Source of the DNA: Haloglomus salinum
GTDB taxonomy: Archaea > Halobacteriota > Halobacteria > Halobacteriales > Haloarculaceae
Assembly: GCF_024298825.1 (NCBI RefSeq)
Contig: NZ_CP101153.1
Location: forward strand, 434,001-498,000
Length of the DNA stretch: 64,000 nucleotides
Reading direction: 5' to 3'
The notes below the pieces were generated by a model, which saw only the letters and a program-made list of their open reading frames with translations, was not told the origin of the DNA and did no database searches. Made by a program: the position numbers and the translations under genes. Positions 9,364-16,741 of the stretch are shown here, in pieces. Each line of letters begins with the position of its first letter. Positions within the stretch are counted from its first letter, which is position 1.

Positions 9364-10971
9364 TTACGGCGAGGGGACCGGCTCCGGCGGGCTCGGGATC
9401 ATGTCGAAGACCATCGAGCCGGGGCCGGCGTAGACGCCGGTGTTGTCGGCCGGGCTGCAGCGGTAGTCGTCACAGTTCAGGCCGACGATGACTCCGGCGC
9501 CCTCGCCCTTCGCGAGCACGTAGACGTCGTCGTCACCGGGGTACTGGCCGCTGTCGTAGGCCGTCACCAGGTTAGCCTGACGGCCCTGGCCGGATGCCTG
9601 GGCGTCTTCCTCTGCGACGACTCGCTGACCGTCGGTGGCGAATATGGCGTCGTGTTCGCCGCTGGGGAGCCCGTCGCCGAGCGTCGCCTCACGGTCGTCC
9701 ACGATGATGGCACTCCCCTGACCGACATTGGTCGCCGGCTGGCCGGTGTCGGCGGACGGACCCGGCTCCGGGTCCTCGCCGCCGCTACCGCCGCCGGCCG
9801 GGACGGCCGGAACGGCGTTGCCGCTGGGGACCCCACCGGCCCTGGGCTTGCACTCCGAGCCGTCACAGGTCACGCTCGCGCTTGCACCCTGGCCGAACGC
9901 GACGGCCTCGACCACGTAGGTACCCTGGTTGGGCGAGTTGCCGGGCATCCGGAGGTCGACCGCACCGCCGGTGTCGGTCCGCCCGTTCGTCGCGCTGGGT
10001 TCGAGGATGACCGCACTCGAGTTCTGCGAGGCCATGACGATGGCCATCGACTCGCCACCGGGGGCAGCGCCCTCATCGGTCGTGCCCTCGGCGAGCCAGT
10101 AGAGGGTCGCTCCGTCCTGCCCGGCGTCGGTCGCTGCCGGATTGAACGTCGCGCTCGGGTCGTCCGGCGGGCTCGTCGGGTCGACGGCCGGGTTGTACGG
10201 GTTGAAGACGTCACACTGGTCGATAGGGGCACTGACGAGCCCGAGCGGGTCCCCGACAGGTGTGTCGGGAGGACTCGTCGGAACCGCGTCCGGTGCCTGC
10301 TCCTGCACGGCGCCCGGGACCGGGTCCGTCGGGTCGACGGGGTTGGCCTCGCGAACGTCGTCGACACCGTACGGCGGGTTGCAGAAGTTCGGGAACGCCT
10401 CGAACGGGACGTTCTCACTGTAGTTCACGGGGAGGTCGGGTGCATCGATGGGAGCCTCCGGCGTGGAGATCTCGTCCATCTTGGTCGGCGGGGACGGGCT
10501 CTCGCCGCTGCCACCGTCACCGTCACCGTCGCCACCGTCACCGAGACTCGGTGCCTCGGGAGCATCGGGAGCGTCAGGTGCGTCACCCGTGCCGGGCGCC
10601 TCGGGGGCGTCGTCCAGACCGGGGGTCGAGCCACCGTCGGTGCCGCTGGGCTCACAGTCCGCCTCCTGCGCACTCGTCTCGAGACTGCAGTCGAGCGAAC
10701 CGTCGGTTCCGCTGCCGTCGCCGCCACTCACCGAGGCGTCGGCGTCGACACCGTCCTGGCTCGCGTCGGCCGAAACCGTCGTGCTACCGTTCGTGCTTCC
10801 GTCGTCACCGGCGCCGACGGTGACTCCGTCGTCGCCACCGACGGAGACGCCGTCGCCACCAACGTCGACGTCCCCATCGTCGTCCGCCAGGGCCGGGCCG
10901 ACAGCGACGCTGCCGACCATGGCCACGGCGAAGAGGATTGCCGCGATCTTCCGTGCAATGCTGGCTGCCAT
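9364..10971 (-). CDS. Large secreted low-complexity protein (paralogue of the 11,148 gene)
   Basis: 535 residues, taking the ATG at 10,971 (a TTG lies 12 bases upstream). A Sec signal peptide (hydrophobic AAILFAVAMVGSVAVGPALA) is followed by glycine/aspartate repeats of the type VGGDGVSVGGDDG, a Pro/Asp-rich linker (PEAPGTGDAPDAPDAPEAP) and a longer non-repetitive domain. Cysteines occur in spaced pairs such as CDGSECKP and CDDYRCSP, suggesting disulfides outside the cell. The gene at 11,148 has the same layout and the same promoter spacing. No known family was recognised; an exported matrix or surface protein is inferred. Confidence 0.7.
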   Translation of the reverse strand: MAASIARKIAAILFAVAMVGSVAVGPALADDDGDVDVGGDGVSVGGDDGVTVGAGDDGSTNGSTTVSADASQDGVDADASVSGGDGSGTDGSLDCSLETSAQEADCEPSGTDGGSTPGLDDAPEAPGTGDAPDAPDAPEAPSLGDGGDGDGDGGSGESPSPPTKMDEISTPEAPIDAPDLPVNYSENVPFEAFPNFCNPPYGVDDVREANPVDPTDPVPGAVQEQAPDAVPTSPPDTPVGDPLGLVSAPIDQCDVFNPYNPAVDPTSPPDDPSATFNPAATDAGQDGATLYWLAEGTTDEGAAPGGESMAIVMASQNSSAVILEPSATNGRTDTGGAVDLRMPGNSPNQGTYVVEAVAFGQGASASVTCDGSECKPRAGGVPSGNAVPAVPAGGGSGGEDPEPGPSADTGQPATNVGQGSAIIVDDREATLGDGLPSGEHDAIFATDGQRVVAEEDAQASGQGRQANLVTAYDSGQYPGDDDVYVLAKGEGAGVIVGLNCDDYRCSPADNTGVYAGPGSMVFDMIPSPPEPVPSP

Positions 10972-11029
10972 GTTGTACCCCAAGATGTAGTATCTCTCTT
11001 GATACTCCTTGCGGCCGCTATGTACGGGT

Positions 11030-11038
11030 GTTTATAAC
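11030..11038 (-). promoter_or_regulatory. TATA element of the 9,364 secreted-protein gene
   Basis: On the minus strand this reads gttataaac. It lies 59 bp before the ATG at 10,971. With the usual archaeal spacing of about 25-27 bp to the start site, the leader would be about 35 nt. The same element occurs at the same distance from the paralogous gene (13,051). Confidence 0.6.
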
Positions 11039-11147
11039 CTATCAGCTTGAATAAATGTTCAGTGCACAGGGCCATAGCTCTCTTCGACGGAGCAGCGCAG
11101 AGAACGAAGGAGCGTCGAGGAACGGACCGCTGAAGCGACCGCAGGCG

Positions 11148-12995
11148 TCAGGCCGGGAGGCCCGCGCCGCCGGCAATCGGGTTAGGAATCTCCGGCAGCG
11201 CGCCCAGGCTCGGCAGCCCGGAGTAGCTGGGCTGGCAGCCGCTGGCATCGCACTGCAGCTCGAGTTTGATGATCTGTTTCTGAACCACACTCGGGGCAAC
11301 CCCACCGGAGAACTCGCCCTGACCGGGGCCGTTCTCGAAGTCGGTAGCAAGGCCCAGGTAGTCCTCGCGGAGCGAGGTCTCGAGTTCGCCACTCGTGACG
11401 TTGCCTTCGCGCGTCCCGCGGGTGTTGATGAGGACGTACTGGTACTCGCTGTTGGAGACGTCCATCTCGTACACCGCGTCCTGCTTGTCCTCGTTCAGCA
11501 CGACGGCGTAGACGCCGTCGGCGGTCCCGAGGTTCCCACCGGGACCGACCTCGAAGAACCGCACGGCACTGAACCCGTTATCGGTGCTCATAGCGCCATC
11601 GCCAACGTCGAACGTCGGGTTCGCCTGCCCCGGCTCGTTCGCGGGGTTCGCGACGGGGTCGAGGACGGGCTGGGTCGCCTCACACGGCGCCGGCGCCGCG
11701 CCGAATGCGAGGCCGAGCACCGCGTCGTTCGTCAGCAGCGAGGTCGGCACACCGGGCAGGGTACCCTTCGGGAGGTCCGAGAGCCCCGGGAGCTGCTCCG
11801 TGGGCAGGTCGTCGGGCCCAACGGGCTTGTTGCACGGAGCCACGACACCACTCTGGTCGATGGTCCGCGGGAAGGGGTAGTTGTTCCGCAGCGTCTGCGT
11901 GAACTGGTTGTCGGGAATCTGGTCGTAGATGCCCGCCGTCCCGACCTGACACTCCTCACCGTTGCAGTTGATGCCCCCACCGAGTCGTTCGGGCATCTCG
12001 GGCCCGACCGGAAGCGACGGGCCAGGGGCATTAGCGGGATTCAGGCCGCCTGCCAGAGTCCCATTCTGGGTCCCGGGGTCGTTCTGTGCGTTGATGACGC
12101 CGACCTGCTTGCCCTGTGCAACCGCCGTTCCGGCCGCCTGCACGTTGTCGCGCGAGAGCGCAAGGAGGTACGTCCCACCGCTCTCGTTGACCGTGTAGAT
12201 GGCCCCGTCGGATTGTTCGAGACCCTTCTCACTGACGAGGTTCTCACTGTTGAGGTCCAGATACGTCCGGTCAGCACCGGAAACCTCGAGCCGCGAAACC
12301 ATGTCCATGGCGCCATCGTCCTTCTGCGCGGAGACCAGCATCCCGTCGACGCCGACCGGACTCGACTCCGCCGAACTGATGGTCACGTACCGGTTCATCA
12401 CGCCATTGCCCTCGAACGCGACATCGACCGGGAGCGGACCGGTGGGGACCTCGCCCACGCTACCGGAGCCGGAGCCCGGAGCGTCACCGAGGCCCGGGAG
12501 TCCGTCACCGCCGGGAAGCCCGTCGCCGGAGGGAAGCCCGTCGCCACCGGGCAGGCCATCACCGCCGACATCCTGCCCTGCAACGCTCACGCCGTCCGTC
12601 CCGATGGAGATCCCCTGGTCACCACCGACCTCGAGGTTCGAACCGTCGGTGCTGACCGGGCCTTCGTCCGTCCCCGGCAGTGACGGCGAAGAACCATCGT
12701 CGGCCGACCCGCCGCCGACGTCCTGGCCGGCGACGGTTACACCGTCGGTGCTCGCGTTGATTCCCTCGTCCCCACCGACACTCACGCCGTCGGGACCGAC
12801 GCCGACGCCGGAGTCCCCGCCGACACTGACGCCGCTTTCGCCGACTGTGACGCCAGAGTCACCGCCGATAGTCGTATCCCCGTCCACGAGGCCACCATCC
12901 TCTTGTGCTGCCACTGCTGGTCCCACCGCCATTGAACACACGACGGCCAGTGCCACCAAGGCCGTCGCGATGAGCCGTGCCGTTCGACTGAACAT
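11148..12995 (-). CDS. Large secreted low-complexity protein (paralogue of the 9,364 gene)
   Basis: 615 residues with a Sec signal peptide (LIATALVALAVVCSMAVGPA), then about 120 residues of near-repeats (GGDSGVTVG, ESGVSVGGDSG, PDGVSVGGDEG, TDGVTVAGQDVGG), a Gly/Leu/Pro stretch made of GLPGGDGLPSGDG units, and a ~400-residue domain. Paired cysteines occur as CNGEECQVG and CDASGCQPS, as in the neighbour. The two genes are tandem and in the same orientation, each with its own promoter. No family was recognised. Calcium binding by the Asp/Gly repeats is possible but not shown. Confidence 0.7.
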   Translation of the reverse strand: MFSRTARLIATALVALAVVCSMAVGPAVAAQEDGGLVDGDTTIGGDSGVTVGESGVSVGGDSGVGVGPDGVSVGGDEGINASTDGVTVAGQDVGGGSADDGSSPSLPGTDEGPVSTDGSNLEVGGDQGISIGTDGVSVAGQDVGGDGLPGGDGLPSGDGLPGGDGLPGLGDAPGSGSGSVGEVPTGPLPVDVAFEGNGVMNRYVTISSAESSPVGVDGMLVSAQKDDGAMDMVSRLEVSGADRTYLDLNSENLVSEKGLEQSDGAIYTVNESGGTYLLALSRDNVQAAGTAVAQGKQVGVINAQNDPGTQNGTLAGGLNPANAPGPSLPVGPEMPERLGGGINCNGEECQVGTAGIYDQIPDNQFTQTLRNNYPFPRTIDQSGVVAPCNKPVGPDDLPTEQLPGLSDLPKGTLPGVPTSLLTNDAVLGLAFGAAPAPCEATQPVLDPVANPANEPGQANPTFDVGDGAMSTDNGFSAVRFFEVGPGGNLGTADGVYAVVLNEDKQDAVYEMDVSNSEYQYVLINTRGTREGNVTSGELETSLREDYLGLATDFENGPGQGEFSGGVAPSVVQKQIIKLELQCDASGCQPSYSGLPSLGALPEIPNPIAGGAGLPA

Positions 12996-13050
12996 GTATT
13001 CTCTTGACTGTACGTTCCATGCATATGACTTGGCGCGTCAATCTCTGGTA

Positions 13051-13059
13051 GTTTATAAG
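13051..13059 (-). promoter_or_regulatory. TATA element of the 11,148 secreted-protein gene
   Basis: The minus strand reads cttataaac here, about 60 bp before the ATG at 12,995. Both paralogues also share a related leader (agtcaagagaatac against tatcaagagagatac) just before the start. This points to co-regulation. Confidence 0.6.
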
Positions 13060-13192
13060 GGGCGTTCGGAGTATATAACTCGGCCACGCAAACCAGGTGC
13101 GTGCGTGGTATCAACTAGCAACTGGCACCGGACTAGCTGTGGTCGTTTCGAAACCTTCAAACTACCAAACGCGGTACTGGTGAATGCAGGTC

Positions 13193-13267
13193 GGGTTGGT
13201 GGTCTAGGCTGGTTATGACACCTCCTTGACATGGAGGAGGCCGGCGGTTCAAATCCGCCCCAACCCA
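13193..13267 (+). tRNA. tRNA-Val (anticodon GAC)
   Basis: A complete cloverleaf can be folded: acceptor GGGTTGG with CCAACCC, anticodon stem CCTCC/GGAGG around loop TTGACAT (anticodon GAC, reads GUC), and T-arm GGCGG-TTCAAAT-CCGCC. The discriminator is A and CCA is not encoded. The 3' end serves as the attachment site of the element to its right and stays intact after integration. Confidence 0.96.
13255..13267 (+). repeat. attL: attL core: 3' end of tRNA-Val
   Basis: The 13-bp sequence ccgccccaaccca (3' half of the T stem plus 3' acceptor strand) is repeated exactly at 49,986-49,998. It marks the left boundary of the integrated element. Sequences outside the 13 bp do not match. Confidence 0.85.
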
Positions 13268-13280
13268 CTTCAGTAAAAAA

Positions 13281-13295
13281 GAGGTACATTACCTC
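13281..13295. other. Small hairpin just right of the tRNA
   Basis: gaggta-cat-tacctc forms a 6-bp stem with a 3-nt loop, 14 bp after the tRNA. It may act in transcript termination or in recombinase binding at attL. Function inferred only from position. Confidence 0.3.
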
Positions 13296-13324
13296 TAAAG
13301 CCGTTTTTACGGAGGTGCGTCTCG

Positions 13325-13456
13325 ATGAGTGAGCAGCAGCGCTCACTCGATATCGGGTCCCTCCCCGACCCGGAGTGCTGGTTCTGTGGTGAACGGTTCG
13401 ACCCCGACCAGCCGCCCCGCTGCTGCGCTCGCGAGGACGGGAGGTGTCGACCATGA
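13325..13456 (+). CDS. Mini zinc-binding protein, first gene of the left-arm operon
   Basis: A 43-residue peptide with a strong ribosome binding site (ggaggtg, 13,312-13,318) and a cysteine set ECWFCGERF...CCAREDGRC that can bind zinc. Its stop overlaps the start of the next gene by 4 bp (ATGA). It opens the plus-strand left arm of the element. Function unknown; mini zinc fingers in haloviruses are usually regulators or protein adaptors. Confidence 0.65.
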   Translation: MSEQQRSLDIGSLPDPECWFCGERFDPDQPPRCCAREDGRCRP

Positions 13457-13683
13457 GCGCCGAGCAGCAGCGGCGCTCTCAGAGCGACGACCCCGAGCCG
13501 GCCTGTAGCCGGACCAACAGCGACTGGCGGCCCGAGCCCGCCACCGGTGGCCTGCTCGCCTTCCACCCACCCTGCCAGCGGTGCTTCCCCGAGGACGGCC
13601 CCGACGAGGGCGAGACGGTCCTGCGGTCACGCGGCACTCATGGCAACCGCGTCCACCGGCCGGCCGACGGGGGTGAGGACTGA
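13453..13683 (+). CDS. Small hypothetical protein
   Basis: 76 residues, starting at the ATG that overlaps the previous stop. It is Pro/Arg/Asp-rich and contains three cysteines (ACSR, PCQRCF), which may bind a metal together with a His. It ends in DGGED, because the codons also spell the ribosome binding site of the next gene. No family recognised. Confidence 0.6.
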   Translation: MSAEQQRRSQSDDPEPACSRTNSDWRPEPATGGLLAFHPPCQRCFPEDGPDEGETVLRSRGTHGNRVHRPADGGED

Positions 13684-14126
13684 TGGCGACCACCGACACC
13701 GGGCCGGACGGCGCCGTCCTCGCGACGTACTTCCCCGACGACGCGGACTTCCGCGCCGAAACCGAGCCCCGGACGCTGCCGGCCAGCTGGCGCGCGGCGC
13801 GCTTCGACCAGGCCGACCGCGACGCGACCGAGCACGTCGGCTACGCCGTGCTGATGGTCCGCGGGCGGTTCCGCGGGCTGCAGGGCGACCGCGCCATGAT
13901 CCGCGTGCTGTATGTCGACCGCGCGGTCTCGCGCACGTGGTATCGGGACTACGTGGCCCACCACGATGGCGGGGGCTACCGGCCGCGCGCGGTCCAGTGG
14001 GCCTGTACCCGCACGTTCCCCGGTGCCTTCGGCGGGGCCGGTGACCCGGTCGCCGGCGCCGAGGCCGACGTGCTGGCGCGGCTTCTCGACGAGCAGTACG
14101 ACCTCGACGGGGGTGACCAGCGGTGA
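13683..14126 (+). CDS. Hypothetical protein, left-arm operon
   Basis: 147 residues. The first half is acidic; the middle contains a strand-rich AVLMVRGRFRGLQGDRAMIRVLYVDR and an aromatic WYRDYVAHHDGGGY segment. No known domain was recognised. It overlaps the next gene by 4 bp, and its DGGDQR tail encodes the next gene's ribosome binding site (gggggtga). Confidence 0.6.
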   Translation: MATTDTGPDGAVLATYFPDDADFRAETEPRTLPASWRAARFDQADRDATEHVGYAVLMVRGRFRGLQGDRAMIRVLYVDRAVSRTWYRDYVAHHDGGGYRPRAVQWACTRTFPGAFGGAGDPVAGAEADVLARLLDEQYDLDGGDQR

Positions 14127-14473
14127 GCGTCGAGCAGTACGTCCTCGACGAGGTCGAGCGGCGAACAGACCCCGTCGCCGAGGGGAAGACGAACGCCCAC
14201 GGCCCGCTCTGGACCAGTGCCGATGGGATCCGACAGGATGGTGACGGCGAGGGCAGCCCCTGGAGTCCCGACCACATTCGTGCGGCTGTCCAGCAGCTCG
14301 TCGATGAGGATCGTCTGTTCGGTTGGCACGGCCTGCTCGCCCCGGCTACCGAGGAGCATCTTCGCGCAATCGTCCAGCGAGAGGCTCAGCAGGACGTAAC
14401 GCGGACGCTGCTCGTCGCGAAGGCGAACCAACGCATCGCCGAGATTTCCGGAGAGGAGGAAGATGGCGACTGA
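14123..14473 (+). CDS. Hypothetical helical protein, left-arm operon
   Basis: 116 residues from a GTG that overlaps the previous stop. The sequence (SVEQYVLDEVERRTDP..., DHIRAAVQQLVDEDRLFGWHGLL..., EEHLRAIVQREAQQ) is alpha-helical and could form a winged-helix-like DNA-binding unit: the segment HIRAAVQQLVDEDRLF has the pattern of a recognition helix followed by a wing. The assignment is tentative. It overlaps the following gene by 11 bp. Confidence 0.6.
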   Translation: MSVEQYVLDEVERRTDPVAEGKTNAHGPLWTSADGIRQDGDGEGSPWSPDHIRAAVQQLVDEDRLFGWHGLLAPATEEHLRAIVQREAQQDVTRTLLVAKANQRIAEISGEEEDGD

Positions 14474-14819
14474 GGAGCCCGCCCTCGTCGGCGAGTGCAT
14501 CCCCTGCGGCGGGACCGCGGTCGCGACAGTCCGGAGCGTCGACGGCGACCGCGCTCACGCGCAGTTCGAGTGCCAGGACTGTGGCTCGGACGGCCGCGTC
14601 GAGTGGACGCCCGGCGAGACGGCGCCGGACGAGGACCCCGACGAGATCGACGGCGTCCGCGACCTGGAGTACGAGGCCGTCCGCTGGGTCGACTGCCCGC
14701 GCTGCTACGGGCATGGCTGGGTCGAGGACTCGCTCTGTGACCTCCAGGCAGCGATGCACGGCCGCAACGAGCCCTGTCCGGAGTGCCACACCGAGGGCAC
14801 CGTGCCTGAGGTGGTCTGA
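14463..14819 (+). CDS. Four-CxxC zinc protein (DnaJ-type zinc centre-like)
   Basis: 118 residues with four CxxC motifs: CIPCGG, CQDCGS, CPRCYGHGW and CPECHTEG. The last two, each followed by G/E-x-G, resemble the cysteine-rich repeats of DnaJ. Two zinc ions are expected. A J-domain protein is encoded at the other end of the same element (48,335), so a split chaperone pair is conceivable but unproven. It overlaps the next start by 1 bp (TGATG). Confidence 0.65.
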   Translation: MATEEPALVGECIPCGGTAVATVRSVDGDRAHAQFECQDCGSDGRVEWTPGETAPDEDPDEIDGVRDLEYEAVRWVDCPRCYGHGWVEDSLCDLQAAMHGRNEPCPECHTEGTVPEVV

Positions 14820-15334
14820 TGCCCAGTGAGTTCCAGAGCGCCAGCGCCGAGGCCGGCGTGCCCGCGTGGCGCCAGGCCATCGCCGCCGAGATCGGCGAGG
14901 ACCCCGGCCGCTGGCTCGACCGCGACCTCGTCGAGCGTGCGCCCGGCCACACCGACCGGACCATGCAGCGAGCGGTTCACGCGCGCATCCAGGGCATCCG
15001 GTCGCGAGAGGTCATCGACGCCTGGCAGACCGTCGAGGTGCGGCTTGAGCGGGGCCCACGCCAGCAGGTGATGGCCTGGCTCAACCAGCGCGACCAGCAG
15101 CTGAAGGCGCGCGAGGAGCCTTCCCAGCGGGCCGTTAGCCGTCCGACACCCACGGCCGAGCCCGAGGCCGACGACGGCCCGGAGCTGGTCCACGACGACT
15201 GCGGCAGTGTCGTCGAAGAGCGCGACGGCGAGGGCTACCGCTGTCCCGACTGCGACACCATCACGCGCTCGGTCGCCGAGCTGAGTGCCGTCTCGAACGC
15301 GACGCCGGTTGCGGCCGACGGAGGTGAGCCGTAG
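14819..15334 (+). CDS. Hypothetical protein with C-terminal zinc ribbon
   Basis: 171 residues. The N-terminal ~100 residues are helical and basic-acidic (VPAWRQAIAAEIGEDP, HARIQGIRSREVIDAW). The C-terminal part has CGSVVEERDGEGYRCPDC, a zinc-ribbon pattern. The tail DGGEP is encoded by the gacggaggtgagccg stretch that is also the ribosome binding site of the methyltransferase gene, which starts directly after the stop. Possible nucleic-acid binding. Confidence 0.65.
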   Translation: MPSEFQSASAEAGVPAWRQAIAAEIGEDPGRWLDRDLVERAPGHTDRTMQRAVHARIQGIRSREVIDAWQTVEVRLERGPRQQVMAWLNQRDQQLKAREEPSQRAVSRPTPTAEPEADDGPELVHDDCGSVVEERDGEGYRCPDCDTITRSVAELSAVSNATPVAADGGEP

Positions 15335-16612
15335 ATGTCGGATATCGACGCGTGGGCCCACGACATCCACTGCGGCGACGCCATCGAGACGCTGGAGCAG
15401 CTCCCAGCCTCGTCGGTTCACTGCTGCATGACGAGCCCGCCGTACTTCGGCCTTCGCGACTACGGCGTCGACGGCCAGCTCGGGTTGGAGGAGTCCCTGG
15501 ACGAGTATATCGAGAACCTCGTCGACGTGGGGGCGGCCATCCGGCGTGTCCTCCGCGACGATGGGTCGTGGTGGCTCAACCTCGGCGACTCGTTTGGCGA
15601 TGGGAAGCAGAAGATGCTCGTCCCGCATCGGGTCGCCAGCGCCCTGCAGGACGCCGGTTGGGTCGTTCGGAACGACGTGACGTGGGTGAAGCCGAACCCG
15701 ATGCCCTCTGCGGTCAAGGACCGGCTGAACACGACGACCGAACAGGTCTTCCACCTCACACCGTCGCCGGACTACTGGTACGACCTTGATGCGATTCGGG
15801 AGCCACACAAGGCCGAGTCTCTCGAACGTGCGGCACGAGGATACACTGGCACGAAGACGACCCGCGTCGAGCACATGCCGGGGCGCGAGACCGAGTCTCG
15901 CGTCCACAACTTCGACCGCGGCGTCCATCCGAACGGCAAGAACCCAGGTGACGTGTTCGAGGTCACCGTCCAGCCGTTCTCCGAGGCGCACTTCGCAGTT
16001 TACCCGCCCGAGCTCTGCGAGACGCCACTGAAGGCGACGGCGCCGCCGGAGGTTTGTGTCGACTGCGGAACACCCTACGAGCGCGAGGTCGAGACGACAC
16101 CGCTCTGGGACCGTGATATCCAGGCGCTCGACCGACCACAGCAGCGTAAGGCCCTGGAACGGTTCCAGGCCTCGGACCTGACGGTCGCACACCTGCAGGC
16201 CGCTCGGTCGGTCGGCTTCGGCGACGGTGCCCACGGCGACGCCGCGCAGGGGAGTCGCGACCGTGTCGACGATCGAACCCGGAAGCTGGCCGACGAGGCG
16301 AAGCAGGTCCTCGGTGGCTACTTCCGTGAGTTCGTCCACCGGCCCGAGCGGGACGCGACCGGCTGGGGGCAGACCTGCGACTGCGACACCGACGCGACCG
16401 AGGCTGGCATCGTCCTAGACCCGTTCGCGGGCGCCGGGACTACCTGCCTCGTCGCGAAACGACTGGGCCGGCGGTTCATCGGAATCGACCTGAACCCAGA
16501 GTACGTGGCGCTGGCCCAGCAGCGCGTCGGGCTCGACGTCGACGAGCCCGAGCGACTGCTGGAGGAAGGTGAGACCCACCTGCAGGCGTTCACCGACGGG
16601 GGTGAGCCGTAG
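15335..16612 (+). CDS. DNA methyltransferase (N4-cytosine/N6-adenine type, beta-like order)
   Basis: 425 residues. The catalytic motif TSPPYFGLRDYG (motif IV, residues ~33-44) comes before the AdoMet-binding motif DPFAGAGTTCLVAKRLG near the C-terminus, followed by FIGIDLNPEYVALAQQRV. This order is typical of beta-class enzymes, and SPPY is common in N4-cytosine enzymes. Between them lies a CVDCGTPYERE...CDCDTDA insert that looks like a zinc knuckle. No restriction gene is nearby, so it is a solitary modifying enzyme, probably protecting the element or marking its DNA. It sits in the left-arm operon. Confidence 0.88.
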   Translation: MSDIDAWAHDIHCGDAIETLEQLPASSVHCCMTSPPYFGLRDYGVDGQLGLEESLDEYIENLVDVGAAIRRVLRDDGSWWLNLGDSFGDGKQKMLVPHRVASALQDAGWVVRNDVTWVKPNPMPSAVKDRLNTTTEQVFHLTPSPDYWYDLDAIREPHKAESLERAARGYTGTKTTRVEHMPGRETESRVHNFDRGVHPNGKNPGDVFEVTVQPFSEAHFAVYPPELCETPLKATAPPEVCVDCGTPYEREVETTPLWDRDIQALDRPQQRKALERFQASDLTVAHLQAARSVGFGDGAHGDAAQGSRDRVDDRTRKLADEAKQVLGGYFREFVHRPERDATGWGQTCDCDTDATEAGIVLDPFAGAGTTCLVAKRLGRRFIGIDLNPEYVALAQQRVGLDVDEPERLLEEGETHLQAFTDGGEP

Positions 16613-16741
16613 ATGCCCCGCTCCATCGCCCGCGAGCATCTGTTGGGCGCCACCATCTCGGCCTACGGGCGCGGGGCCGCCCGCATCGTCCCCTGGACGC
16701 GCCCGGAACACTTCCCGCGATTCGCGGGTGGTCGGCTGTGA
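16613..16741 (+). CDS. Short basic hypothetical protein
   Basis: A 42-residue basic peptide (PRSIAREHLLGATISAYGRG...) that begins directly after the methyltransferase stop and overlaps the next GTG by 4 bp. The preceding gene ends in DGGEP, which encodes gggggtgag as its ribosome binding site. The tight packing supports translation. Function unknown. Confidence 0.5.
   Translation: MPRSIAREHLLGATISAYGRGAARIVPWTRPEHFPRFAGGRL

Noticed and set aside
9286-11037. 583-codon plus-strand open frame
   Set aside because: Shadow of the secreted protein gene on the minus strand, whose signal peptide and promoter are clear.
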